Shown here: piece after piece, positions 1-7,933 of the stretch
How positions within the stretch are numbered: the first letter of the stretch is position 1
How the letters are laid out: each line of letters opens with the position of its first letter
Source: Candidatus Symbiothrix sp.
Lineage (GTDB): Bacteria; Bacteroidota; Bacteroidia; Bacteroidales; Azobacteroidaceae
NCBI GenBank assembly: GCA_031270525.1
Contig: JAISXN010000019.1
Location: 1 to 20,122 of the forward strand
Direction: 5' to 3'
DNA length: 20,122 bases
Program-made: the position numbers and the translations under genes
Notes under the pieces: generated by a model
Database searches by the model: none
What the model was told of the DNA's origin: nothing
The model's input: only the letters and a program-made list of their open reading frames with translations

Positions 1-249
1 ATACACATTAAAGCATAATAGTCTTTATCGGGAGGATTGTTAAAAACGATAGCACAAATAAAAAATATAATCACTATAACGAACCAGTCTGATGGTGCAA
101 GATTATCATTCATTAACTTATACTTTTTTGTGCATTGGGTACATAGAATTTTCACGTGCAGGATTCACACGTGTTCCGCCGATAGCCGTAGCAAAAGTAA
201 TGGGAAAGACCTCTTTACCGTCCTATTATAAAATTTCCGATTCATTTCC
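1..249 (-). pseudogene. Possible decayed coding remnants downstream of the GH97 gene
   Basis: No intact gene is visible here. On the minus strand, a frame of about 33 codons bounded by stops (about 219 to 119) reads GKEVFPITFATAIGG, continues through NPARENSMYPMHKKV and ends in TAA. Its composition looks protein-like, but stop codons precede it at once. Four bases after that stop an ATG (about 114) opens a second frame, MNDNLAPSDWFVIVIIFF, resembling the first membrane segment of a sodium:solute symporter. It ends early, and reading continues only after a shift at a six-T run (60 to 65, seen as A on the plus strand). The short spacing between the two frames resembles an operon junction, so this may be the eroded end of one gene and start of another. 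This is inference from short fragments; family assignment is uncertain. Confidence 0.25.
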
Positions 250-2232
250 TTAGTTGTTTTTATTAAGCCGTACAACAAATCCGCCTCCCGAACTCATATT
301 GATTGACAGTTTTTTATCAGGATTGACAGATAGAGCCTGCAATACGTAATCGGAAGCAATGCGCCCTGTATTTACGCCGTCTTTTAATATTGTTGCCGGA
401 AAAGTTGCAGATGCTTCCAAAAATGATAAATCTATTTCAAACGATCTGCTGTTTTCATCGGTTATTCCCGCGATATACCAGTTGTCCCCTGTTCGACGGG
501 CGAGCAGCAGATATTCGCCGAATCTCGCGTCCAATACGCGGGTTTCATCCCATGTAGTCGGTATTTGCGAGATAAACCTTGTGTATTCCGGCTCTTCTTC
601 GTAGGCAAAAGGGGCGTCGCACATCATTTTCAACGCCTCGTTGTAAATGACAAAAAGAGCCGCTTCATTAGCCCGGGTACCGGAAACCGAAGGCAGGGTA
701 AACGAAATCTCCGGCATCCGGTGTACATTTCTCATTCCACCCGGCGTATAATCCATAGGACCGATTTGCCCGCGTACAAACGGAATCATTACTTTATGGT
801 TAACATCGCATAGCGCTTCTAACTTGTTGTACTCATTACCCAAAACAGCCTCGTAATTAATAATATTCGGATAGGTTCGCGACAAACCCGCCGGCTTTGT
901 GCATCCGTGAAAATCGACCAGCAATCTGTATTTAGCCGCCGCCGCTGCTATATCTTCGTACATACGTATGCCGCTTTGGTCTTCCCTGCCGAAAAAATCG
1001 GCTTTAACGCCCGCCGCTCCCCATTGGCTGAAAAGCTGTAATGCGATATCCAACTGACGGTGGAGCGTATGCCCCGGACACCATAAAAGGACTTTGACGC
1101 CTTTTACGCTTGCATAATTGATGACAGCATGAATGTCAACATCGGGATTAACCAGTGTCAAGTCGTATTTATCCGTCCATAACCAATCTATCAGGATATA
1201 TTCAAGCCCATATGTTGCGGCAAAATCAATATGATGGCAATAGGTTTCCGTATTTACCCCGCCGACAAACTCAACGCCCTTTACTGCATAATCGTGCCAC
1301 CATTCCCAGGCTGCTTTACCCGGCTTTATCCAATCTGTCTCAGCAAGTTTACAGGGTTCGGATAACTGATAGACAAAATCGTTATCGGCAAAAATCCTGT
1401 CGTTGTCGCTGATAACCATCAAACGCCAGGGATAACTGCGCTTTCCCGAAGTTTCGGCAATATAATCCGCTGTTTGGTCTGCCAACTGCGAATAATTGCT
1501 AAATCCCCCCGTTTTTGTTGTCAATGCTGCTTTTTCAAAAGTTCCCAGCAAATAATTCTCATAATCGTTGCCCCTGTTCAGAAACAAAGACGGATAATCC
1601 CGTAAGTCGGCTTCCGTTATAAGCATTTTAGTTGCCGGAGTAGACTGAACGACTACCGGAAGATACAACTTGTTCATTTTATTTCCGAATTCATTGATTT
1701 TCTCTACATCAAGGTTTACTTTTTTATAGCGTGTTTCGTAATCCTGACGTTCGGATACCCATGCTTGCGTCCCGAAGTTAAAACGGTAGGCTACTTCCTC
1801 ATCCTGAACAATTACTTTTTTTTCTTTTAAATTCGTGATAAAACGGTAAGCCAAGGCATGATCATACACGCGGAAAAGCACCGAAAAATCGCCTTCAAAG
1901 TCCAAGCGAAGTTCATTGTAGCGGTCGTCAATTATTTTCCGGCTGCCCCAAACGGTCTGAATGATATTGTTTACATTCGTTCTCTCTGCTTTTTTCAATT
2001 TGGCGTTTTTCCCGAGAATCCGGTTGTCGATAGTCATTGACATGGGTGACGTCATTAATACCGTTTCGTTTTTATATTTCACCTGATAATAAATTCTTTC
2101 GCCGATAATGACTTTTGCCGATAAATTACCGTTAGGCGAGCTGACCTGTTCGCTTTTTTGTGCAAATACTCCGCAAACAGCCAATATGTTTATATGGAAA
2201 ATCAATAATGCCAATGTATATCGTCTTTTCAT
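250..2232 (-). CDS. Glycoside hydrolase family 97, retaining type
   Basis: Predicted exo-acting glycosidase of family GH97 (660 aa), probably periplasmic. Residues 1-24 form a signal peptide ending in GVFA before Gln25. A beta-sandwich N-terminal domain spans about 25-300, a TIM-barrel about 300-560 and a small beta domain the rest, the usual GH97 layout and length. GH97 contains inverting alpha-glucosidases (SusB type, lacking an Asp nucleophile) and retaining alpha-galactosidases or beta-L-arabinopyranosidases with an Asp at the end of strand 4. Here GVKADFFGREDQ (408-419) places Asp412 at that position, and Glu461 in NYEAVLGNEY is a good acid/base candidate 49 residues later, so I predict a retaining enzyme. 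The exact substrate is not readable from sequence. The start ATG overlaps the beta-helix gene stop (ATGA), which implies translational coupling. It is the last intact gene of the unit. Confidence 0.9.
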   Translation of the reverse strand: MKRRYTLALLIFHINILAVCGVFAQKSEQVSSPNGNLSAKVIIGERIYYQVKYKNETVLMTSPMSMTIDNRILGKNAKLKKAERTNVNNIIQTVWGSRKIIDDRYNELRLDFEGDFSVLFRVYDHALAYRFITNLKEKKVIVQDEEVAYRFNFGTQAWVSERQDYETRYKKVNLDVEKINEFGNKMNKLYLPVVVQSTPATKMLITEADLRDYPSLFLNRGNDYENYLLGTFEKAALTTKTGGFSNYSQLADQTADYIAETSGKRSYPWRLMVISDNDRIFADNDFVYQLSEPCKLAETDWIKPGKAAWEWWHDYAVKGVEFVGGVNTETYCHHIDFAATYGLEYILIDWLWTDKYDLTLVNPDVDIHAVINYASVKGVKVLLWCPGHTLHRQLDIALQLFSQWGAAGVKADFFGREDQSGIRMYEDIAAAAAKYRLLVDFHGCTKPAGLSRTYPNIINYEAVLGNEYNKLEALCDVNHKVMIPFVRGQIGPMDYTPGGMRNVHRMPEISFTLPSVSGTRANEAALFVIYNEALKMMCDAPFAYEEEPEYTRFISQIPTTWDETRVLDARFGEYLLLARRTGDNWYIAGITDENSRSFEIDLSFLEASATFPATILKDGVNTGRIASDYVLQALSVNPDKKLSINMSSGGGFVVRLNKNN

Positions 2233-4349
2233 TGTTCATTCTTTTTTATTGTTCCTGTTGTATTATAAGGAAAAGGGTTGACAAAAGGAAATTCGCGTTT
2301 TATTTCATCATAATCCAATAATTGCGGATCACCGGCAGTTGTTTTAAACAATCCGTTGCTCCGAAGCAGGAAATCACCAAAACGAAGCGACTCGGAACGT
2401 ATAAACAGGTTGTTGCGGACATAATTCAAACGTCTTCCGAAATCGGTAAAGTAACCGGTTAATGCAGGGTATTTTTCCTGATATAGAGGAGAAAGAATAT
2501 CAACCTCATCTTTTAACCGGCTATTCATTATCGGACTGCTTAAAAAATCGCTCCATCTTTTGTCATTCCAGGCTCCATGTCCTATTGCAACTTTACAATC
2601 GAAGAATATATTGTCAATAATTTCATTGTCATGCCCTCCGTGAAAAAACACTGCGGCGAAATTGCCGTAATGTCCGGGATTTCCCACCTTATGAAATAAG
2701 TTGTTACGGATAATGATGCCTCCGGAGCCGTCGTCAATATATACGCCGCATATACTGACCAAGTCATTTTTGGGAAGTATGTTGGAAAAGTAGTTGTATT
2801 GTATCACTGTCCCTCGTGAAGACGGGTCTCTACCCGTATAGACAGCTCCCATGTCGTCCGCATTTTTACAAACATCATCGAAACGGCAGTATTCTATCAG
2901 ATGATCGTTTCCCATAAAACTGATTGCCTGATGATGCAGGTCATAGAAATTACAGTTGCGAACGATATTACCAATTCCCATCAGTTTTATCGAGGGAGAA
3001 TAAGTATTATTGATCCTGTCGTTTTTTGTAAACTCGCAATTATGAATAAGATTATTTCCGGGCGTTAAAGATTTGCGGTTCCCGCCATTGACGATAATCC
3101 CTCCTGTTCCGGTGTTGCGTATCCGGCAGTTGCTTATTACAATATTCCTGAAATCACCCGTAATTTCAGGATCCATCCGGGGAGAACCATCTGCATAATA
3201 TTCCATCTTGTTGTTTTGTAAAACATATCCCATACTGATTGCGACGGTTCCCAGATTACTGAAACGGCAGTTGTCTATAACGATATCCGTACTGTTGTCA
3301 ATGAAGACAGCCATGCCTCTTGCACAAGTGAAATGAATTCCTGTGATTGTTACCTGCGAAGTGTTTCGTATTCTGACCAGCGAGGATTCTATCAATGAAA
3401 TCTCCACATCGGATTTTTCAATATCCTGATCGGGATAGATATAGAGTTTTCCGTTTTTCCTGTCCAAAAAATATTCTTTGGGCATATCTATTTCTTCAAG
3501 AAGATTGTAGGCATAGTATCCTCTTATGCTCAAAGCTTTGTTTTTATCCGAAGAACTTGACCGAACGCCATATATGTGAGGCTGAACAACTTTTATGCTG
3601 TTTTTCGTATGGTTTATATGTTCTACTTTCAGGTGATCGTCGTTATAACCGAACGAGAACTTCCCATGCAACCATATTTCACCGGCATTTTTCCAACGTT
3701 CAGGTCTGTTGTATTCATAACCGAATTCAGCTCCGCGATTGGAAAAATCGCCGTCTCTCGGCACAGAACCCTTGTCGTGTACTTCCCCTATTTCCAAAAT
3801 CCCTGTATTGGGATAGCGGGCAAGCATCATCGGCTCATTATCAATAAACAATTCAAGCGGAGCCGGTTCAGGGATAATGCCGAAACCGTGTTGTTTTAAT
3901 GTTCCAAAGTCCGAAACGCCTTCCTTTTTCAAGTCGATAACCCTTATTTTATCTTTTACTCCGGGTAACAGGCGTTTCAATATTGAAGTCTCCTTACATG
4001 GTTTGAACTTTTTTCCGCTTAGTTTTTTACCGCCGTAAAAAACGACTTGTTCGTTATCATAAGCTGTCAGTTTCAGAGAGATGTTTTCAGGAATATCTAA
4101 GGATGAGTTTCTGTAATAGACGCCTTCCCGGAAATAAATTGTAAATGCGTTATTTTTTGTGTTTGATTTGATTGCTTTTACAGCTTGTTCGGGCGTAGCG
4201 AAGGGCTTATGAAAACTGCCTTCATTTTTATCGGAGCCATTGGCGGACGATACATAGTATTTTATTTCATTCATTTTCTCTCCGGCAAATAAAGCCGTTG
4301 TTATAAACGATAGAATAAAGATCAATAAAAATCTTGTCGGTTTAACCAT
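2229..4349 (-). CDS. Secreted right-handed parallel beta-helix protein, GH141-like
   Basis: Exported beta-helix protein, 706 aa from the ATG at 4349. An in-frame TTG at 4358 could start three codons earlier, but the ATG is preferred. Residues 1-22 are a signal peptide (hydrophobic core, then ALFAG). The YYVSSANGSDKNEG segment at 31-44 followed by KPFATPEQAV is the typical opening of polysaccharide-active beta-helix enzymes. LELFIDNEPMMLARYPN (165-181) is an insert often seen in GH141-like proteins. Beta-helix coils rich in N and I/V, of the type IVISNCRI, run from about 320 to 590. Two conserved acidic patches, DDMGAVYTGRD (498-508) and GVYIDDG (535-541), are candidate catalytic sites. GH141 contains alpha-L-fucosidase and xylanase activities, so the substrate stays open; a lyase or epimerase is possible. 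It starts 17 bp after the upstream gene's stop and overlaps the GH97 start by 4 bp. Confidence 0.8.
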   Translation of the reverse strand: MVKPTRFLLIFILSFITTALFAGEKMNEIKYYVSSANGSDKNEGSFHKPFATPEQAVKAIKSNTKNNAFTIYFREGVYYRNSSLDIPENISLKLTAYDNEQVVFYGGKKLSGKKFKPCKETSILKRLLPGVKDKIRVIDLKKEGVSDFGTLKQHGFGIIPEPAPLELFIDNEPMMLARYPNTGILEIGEVHDKGSVPRDGDFSNRGAEFGYEYNRPERWKNAGEIWLHGKFSFGYNDDHLKVEHINHTKNSIKVVQPHIYGVRSSSSDKNKALSIRGYYAYNLLEEIDMPKEYFLDRKNGKLYIYPDQDIEKSDVEISLIESSLVRIRNTSQVTITGIHFTCARGMAVFIDNSTDIVIDNCRFSNLGTVAISMGYVLQNNKMEYYADGSPRMDPEITGDFRNIVISNCRIRNTGTGGIIVNGGNRKSLTPGNNLIHNCEFTKNDRINNTYSPSIKLMGIGNIVRNCNFYDLHHQAISFMGNDHLIEYCRFDDVCKNADDMGAVYTGRDPSSRGTVIQYNYFSNILPKNDLVSICGVYIDDGSGGIIIRNNLFHKVGNPGHYGNFAAVFFHGGHDNEIIDNIFFDCKVAIGHGAWNDKRWSDFLSSPIMNSRLKDEVDILSPLYQEKYPALTGYFTDFGRRLNYVRNNLFIRSESLRFGDFLLRSNGLFKTTAGDPQLLDYDEIKREFPFVNPFPYNTTGTIKKNEQ

Positions 4350-4366
4350 GAATTTCAATAATTTAA

Positions 4367-5635
4367 TTAATTCAAAATGCTTTTTATGTATTCCGCGCCT
4401 TGCTCATAAAGATTCCACGCTTTATCTATTCCATTTTTACGATATATTTGAGCGGTATCATAGCCGGCGTAAATTTCCATCAACCTGTCCGCAATCTGAC
4501 TTCCTGTCGTATGTTCTATCTCGAATACCCATTGATCGTATCCCAAGTCATAGTACATTTGTCCTTTAATCGTGTCGTCGGGTTGGCGCAGATAGATAGC
4601 AGGGGTTCCGTTGCAAAGCGCTATAATAGGCGAATGACATTCGAAACTCAGCAGGCAAAACGCTTTGCTGTATAAAGACGCGGCTTCGTCGGGAAGCCAG
4701 TATCCCCGTTTTGTTACGAAAGGCTTAACATCGTCGGGAAGCGGGTCGATCAGCAGTTCATCCATAATATCCACTTGATAGGTCATTTCGGGACAAACCA
4801 ATACCCGTTTGCTTGTCGTTCTTACCCATCTGATAATCGCTTCCCGCAGTTTTGCATGATCTACCTCTTTCCACCGATTGTTCCAATCCTCCCATTTTTT
4901 TATTTCTTCCTCGCTTTGCCCCGGACGGATAAGCCAATAGGGAGTTTTTCGTAAGCGTGGAATAACACAGATAAAACTGCGTTCTTCCAATCCGTTTTCT
5001 TCCATAAAAGCTGTTGCTTTCCCGTCATCCCTTATGTTAAGGGCAAAAGTCGCGTCGGGGACAAACAGTATGTAAGGATTGGTAACGCCTGCTTTTTTCA
5101 GCCTTTCAATCGATTCTGTCTCGCGCGTAAAAACGAATGACGCATCTTGCAACAAATCTTTTAATCCGGGAGAAATATTATCTATGGTTACGCCGAAAAC
5201 GCCGAAAGGCTTAGCCGTTTTTTTACGCCATGCCTCCAGGCAATCAGACGCTACGACATAAGGACCCGAACCGTGGATAAAAACGTCGGCTTCTACCATC
5301 GCTTTGTTTACTTCGGGACTGTCTATTGTGTAATCTTTATTGGTGTGCCCGTAAACTATTTCTACAGCGGGAAAATTCTTTTTAAGCAAGGCTTCCACTT
5401 GTTCACTTTCGCTCAGTTTCCATAAAACGATTTTCGATCCGGGAAATTTTGTCTGTAAAACATGTAAAAGTCCCGGCGTGTGGGCAATGTCGCCGATGTT
5501 GATGTCCTGCCAACCTGAAACGACAAGGATATTTAATGGTTTGCTTTCATGCTGCAATTTCTCTTTACCATTGCCGCAAGCCGAAAGAAGGAGTGAAACA
5601 GATAAGATGATTGAGATTAGATTTCGTTTGTTCAT
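4367..5635 (-). CDS. Lipoprotein of the polysaccharide pyruvyl transferase family
   Basis: A 422-aa protein of the polysaccharide pyruvyl transferase superfamily (PF04230; CsaB, WcaK and similar, GT-B-like fold). Visible family motifs are the GD segment in NIGDIAHTPGLLHVL (46-60), HGSGPYVV (121-128, in place of the usual GGG), RETESIERLKKAGV (171-184), PDATFAL (193-199) and ECHSPIIALCNGTPAIYL (332-349). Unlike classical members, which use cytoplasmic phosphoenolpyruvate, it begins with a lipoprotein signal whose lipobox LLSAC puts the lipidated Cys at 20, so it should leave the cytoplasm. It lies between exported glycan-active enzymes, 17 bp before the beta-helix gene and 40 bp after the GH71 gene. 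Its role is therefore probably not ordinary pyruvylation. A glycan-binding, pyruvate-removing or other transferase function is conceivable but only inferred. Confidence 0.8.
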   Translation of the reverse strand: MNKRNLISIILSVSLLLSACGNGKEKLQHESKPLNILVVSGWQDINIGDIAHTPGLLHVLQTKFPGSKIVLWKLSESEQVEALLKKNFPAVEIVYGHTNKDYTIDSPEVNKAMVEADVFIHGSGPYVVASDCLEAWRKKTAKPFGVFGVTIDNISPGLKDLLQDASFVFTRETESIERLKKAGVTNPYILFVPDATFALNIRDDGKATAFMEENGLEERSFICVIPRLRKTPYWLIRPGQSEEEIKKWEDWNNRWKEVDHAKLREAIIRWVRTTSKRVLVCPEMTYQVDIMDELLIDPLPDDVKPFVTKRGYWLPDEAASLYSKAFCLLSFECHSPIIALCNGTPAIYLRQPDDTIKGQMYYDLGYDQWVFEIEHTTGSQIADRLMEIYAGYDTAQIYRKNGIDKAWNLYEQGAEYIKSILN

Positions 5636-5675
5636 ATTATTGCATCGAATTGTTTTTTTATGCGGATATGAAAAT

Positions 5676-7925
5676 TTATTTTTTTATCACTTTATGATAT
5701 TCAAGCTCCTTGTCGGTACTGACAGAAACCATATAAATGCCTTTTTGCCATGAATTTGTAGAAATCCGGTAATTTTGTGAATATACCTGCGATTGATAGA
5801 TTATACGCGCGCTTATATCTGTTACTTGAATTTCGGTAATATACGAATTGTCTGATCTGACAGTCAAATATCCTGATGCCGGATTGGGAAACACAGTTGT
5901 TTGAAGCGATTGCAGGTTGTTGATTCCGGTCACGCTTTTTTCCCTGTAATGGATGCCGTCGAAAGAGGAACGTATCACATAATCCCCCTGGTCGATGGAA
6001 AAATCGACCCGCAAATCGGTTTTTCCTGTCAGCGTGCCCAAAAACACCCGGAACAGCCGCTCTTTTACCCCATTGGCTGCGGTAACCGCTGTCGCTGTGG
6101 GCGATAGCCAGTTGCAATAGACGTAATCGGCGCTGTCGGCAAGTTTCGCTTTTACCGACCAAAACTGATTACTGAGCGGCGATGCTACCAATAAATAGAT
6201 TTCGTATTCTTTCGACGGGTCGAAGATATTGTTTTCCTGCATATAAATATCCGGTGTATTGTTGATTACGTGCGTTTCTACATAGTTGCCGTCTACGCTT
6301 CCATTTTTCACGCCTTCATCTGTCCGGTAGTTCCATTCGGATTTGGAGTCGGCGCCTGAAATATTTTCTATTATGTATTCCGAAGGAAAAAGATTGCCCG
6401 GATGACAATTTAGAAACAGGAAACCTTCTTCGTCGGGATCGTTACCGCCCGGATCGTCGGGAGGCGTCGCACCGGCAGGTTTTCGCGAATTGCTTCCCCC
6501 GTAATAAGTCAAATCCTGATATTCGATTTGATTATTAATTTCCGTAGCGCTTTGCAGTACAATCACCTCCTGTCCTCCGCGGATTAATCTAAAAACAGGA
6601 AGACCTTCTTTTAAGGGAACCTCAAACGAATTAATTCCTGCGGGTAATTCTTGTCTGTTCTTTTCTCCGCCAATTTCTATTTCTACAGTACCCGGTTCAG
6701 TTAAAAACGCAAGAAGTTCTATCCTGTCTTTCGGGGTATCGCTTCCCGAACCCAGTCTGAATTTTGTTGTTTGTATGGAAGGTTCGGCTGTAACGGAATG
6801 TTTCCTGTGAAAATAATACAATACATCGCGTTTAATTTCCGGTTGCAGGCCTGTTTTGAACCATGTAGTGTAATAAGCCGTCAGGTCATAAAAAGAATAA
6901 TTTATTCCGGTTGAGGGCGAAATTACGGTATGTTCCGAATAATCATTCCATGTGATAAGCTGTACCCAATCCGCTCCTCCTTCAATGGCGTTTTTCCACA
7001 TTACGCGAATTGCTTCGCTGTTTCCCGTCTCCCAATAGCATGTAGATCTCGGGCGCATATCTTGCGGCGCAACGGGCATCATCCATAAGGGACCATACGC
7101 CTTTGCTTCTGCCGGAACGTTAATCCACGATGCTTGTGCTTTGGGAGAACGCGATCCCCAATCCGACATTCCGTAACTAATGGGAGCAAAACTTGCCGCA
7201 TAATTTTTCCATCCTTGAAAAAGAGGGACGAAAGCAACTTCGATTCCTGCTTCCTTCATTTCGTCGAGCCAATTTGTCCACCATGCGGCAGATTTGTTAT
7301 GAGCGTTGTATGGAGATACGACTAAGCGACCATCGTTCAAACGGTAAGCCGCAGGATATGCGCTTAATGATTTGACTAACTCCGTCATTTCGGTTGTTTT
7401 ATCCTCAAAAACCTCCATATCCGGCATCAATACGATTTTGAAACCTTCATCAACGCGGTTAGCCGCTTCCAACAATAATATAGTCCTGTCCAAATGGCTG
7501 CCTGTATGCGACAACAAGTCGCACGTAAAACCGTCAAGACCCGCTGCTATTGCTCTTCTTACTTCTTCTTCCATGTTAAGTTCCCGCCAATTAATCTCCG
7601 GACGCGGACTTTGAGGGAGCGGGCGAATACGCAGATAGCCGCCGTAAGCCGCATGTTTACCGCTTTCCCCGTTAACGTTTAAATATGCGGTTTGATAATA
7701 ATCATTATCGCTTGGTTTATTATCAAAAGATAAAGGGAACGGTGTAAAATAATGGGCGAAAACCAACTTTTCGGAAGCTCTAAGACTTTCTACCGAGGGT
7801 TTGTCAAACGGGAAAGGAGTGTCGTATTCCCATGGAGTGGGAACAATCTCCTGTGCATTTAGCGAACAAAAGCAGACAAGCAAAACAGAAAGAACATATA
7901 TCTTTTGGCTCAAACTTTTTTTCAT
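5676..7925 (-). CDS. GH71-like endo-alpha-1,3-glucanase with duplicated module and T9SS tail
   Basis: A 749-aa multidomain enzyme. Residues 1-24 are a signal peptide (SLNA before Gln25). The GH71 (GH71/99-like) catalytic domain covers about 54-360: VFAHYF (55-60), AGLDGFTCD (128-136), MPDMEVF (168-173 region), GMSDWGS (252-258) and the family hallmark ITWNDYSEH (324-332), close to ITWNDYGES of fungal mutanases. GH71 enzymes cleave alpha-1,3-glucan of fungal walls and mutan. A beta-sandwich (about 380-470) and an acidic Pro/Gly/Asp linker (488-500) follow. Next comes a module at about 501-663 shared with the neighbouring 289-aa protein, then a T9SS type A sorting domain (about 678-749; NPASGYLTV, KGIYMVSV, terminal KVIKK). 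The enzyme is thus predicted to be surface-attached or secreted. It starts 8 bp after the upstream gene ends. Activity on an unrelated alpha-glycan cannot be excluded. Confidence 0.85.
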   Translation of the reverse strand: MKKSLSQKIYVLSVLLVCFCSLNAQEIVPTPWEYDTPFPFDKPSVESLRASEKLVFAHYFTPFPLSFDNKPSDNDYYQTAYLNVNGESGKHAAYGGYLRIRPLPQSPRPEINWRELNMEEEVRRAIAAGLDGFTCDLLSHTGSHLDRTILLLEAANRVDEGFKIVLMPDMEVFEDKTTEMTELVKSLSAYPAAYRLNDGRLVVSPYNAHNKSAAWWTNWLDEMKEAGIEVAFVPLFQGWKNYAASFAPISYGMSDWGSRSPKAQASWINVPAEAKAYGPLWMMPVAPQDMRPRSTCYWETGNSEAIRVMWKNAIEGGADWVQLITWNDYSEHTVISPSTGINYSFYDLTAYYTTWFKTGLQPEIKRDVLYYFHRKHSVTAEPSIQTTKFRLGSGSDTPKDRIELLAFLTEPGTVEIEIGGEKNRQELPAGINSFEVPLKEGLPVFRLIRGGQEVIVLQSATEINNQIEYQDLTYYGGSNSRKPAGATPPDDPGGNDPDEEGFLFLNCHPGNLFPSEYIIENISGADSKSEWNYRTDEGVKNGSVDGNYVETHVINNTPDIYMQENNIFDPSKEYEIYLLVASPLSNQFWSVKAKLADSADYVYCNWLSPTATAVTAANGVKERLFRVFLGTLTGKTDLRVDFSIDQGDYVIRSSFDGIHYREKSVTGINNLQSLQTTVFPNPASGYLTVRSDNSYITEIQVTDISARIIYQSQVYSQNYRISTNSWQKGIYMVSVSTDKELEYHKVIKK

Positions 7926-7933
7926 GATGTTAA

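Noticed and set aside
153..173. Two CACGTG hexamers 15 bp apart, considered as a terminator hairpin for the PUL
   Set aside because: Six-base palindromes pair easily by chance, no U run follows in the transcribed direction, and the sites lie in a coding-like fragment.
3395..3847. A 150-codon plus-strand open frame inside the beta-helix gene
   Set aside because: Antisense to a well-supported exported protein and Cys/His-rich in a way typical of shadow frames.
4350..4358. TTG start three codons before the beta-helix ATG
   Set aside because: The ATG at 4349 gives a normal signal peptide and TTG starts are rare; the longer form adds nothing conserved.
5701..6162. A 153-codon minus-strand frame inside the GH71 gene
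   Set aside because: It is the shifted frame of the duplicated module and T9SS region, rich in Arg and Cys, with no recognisable features.
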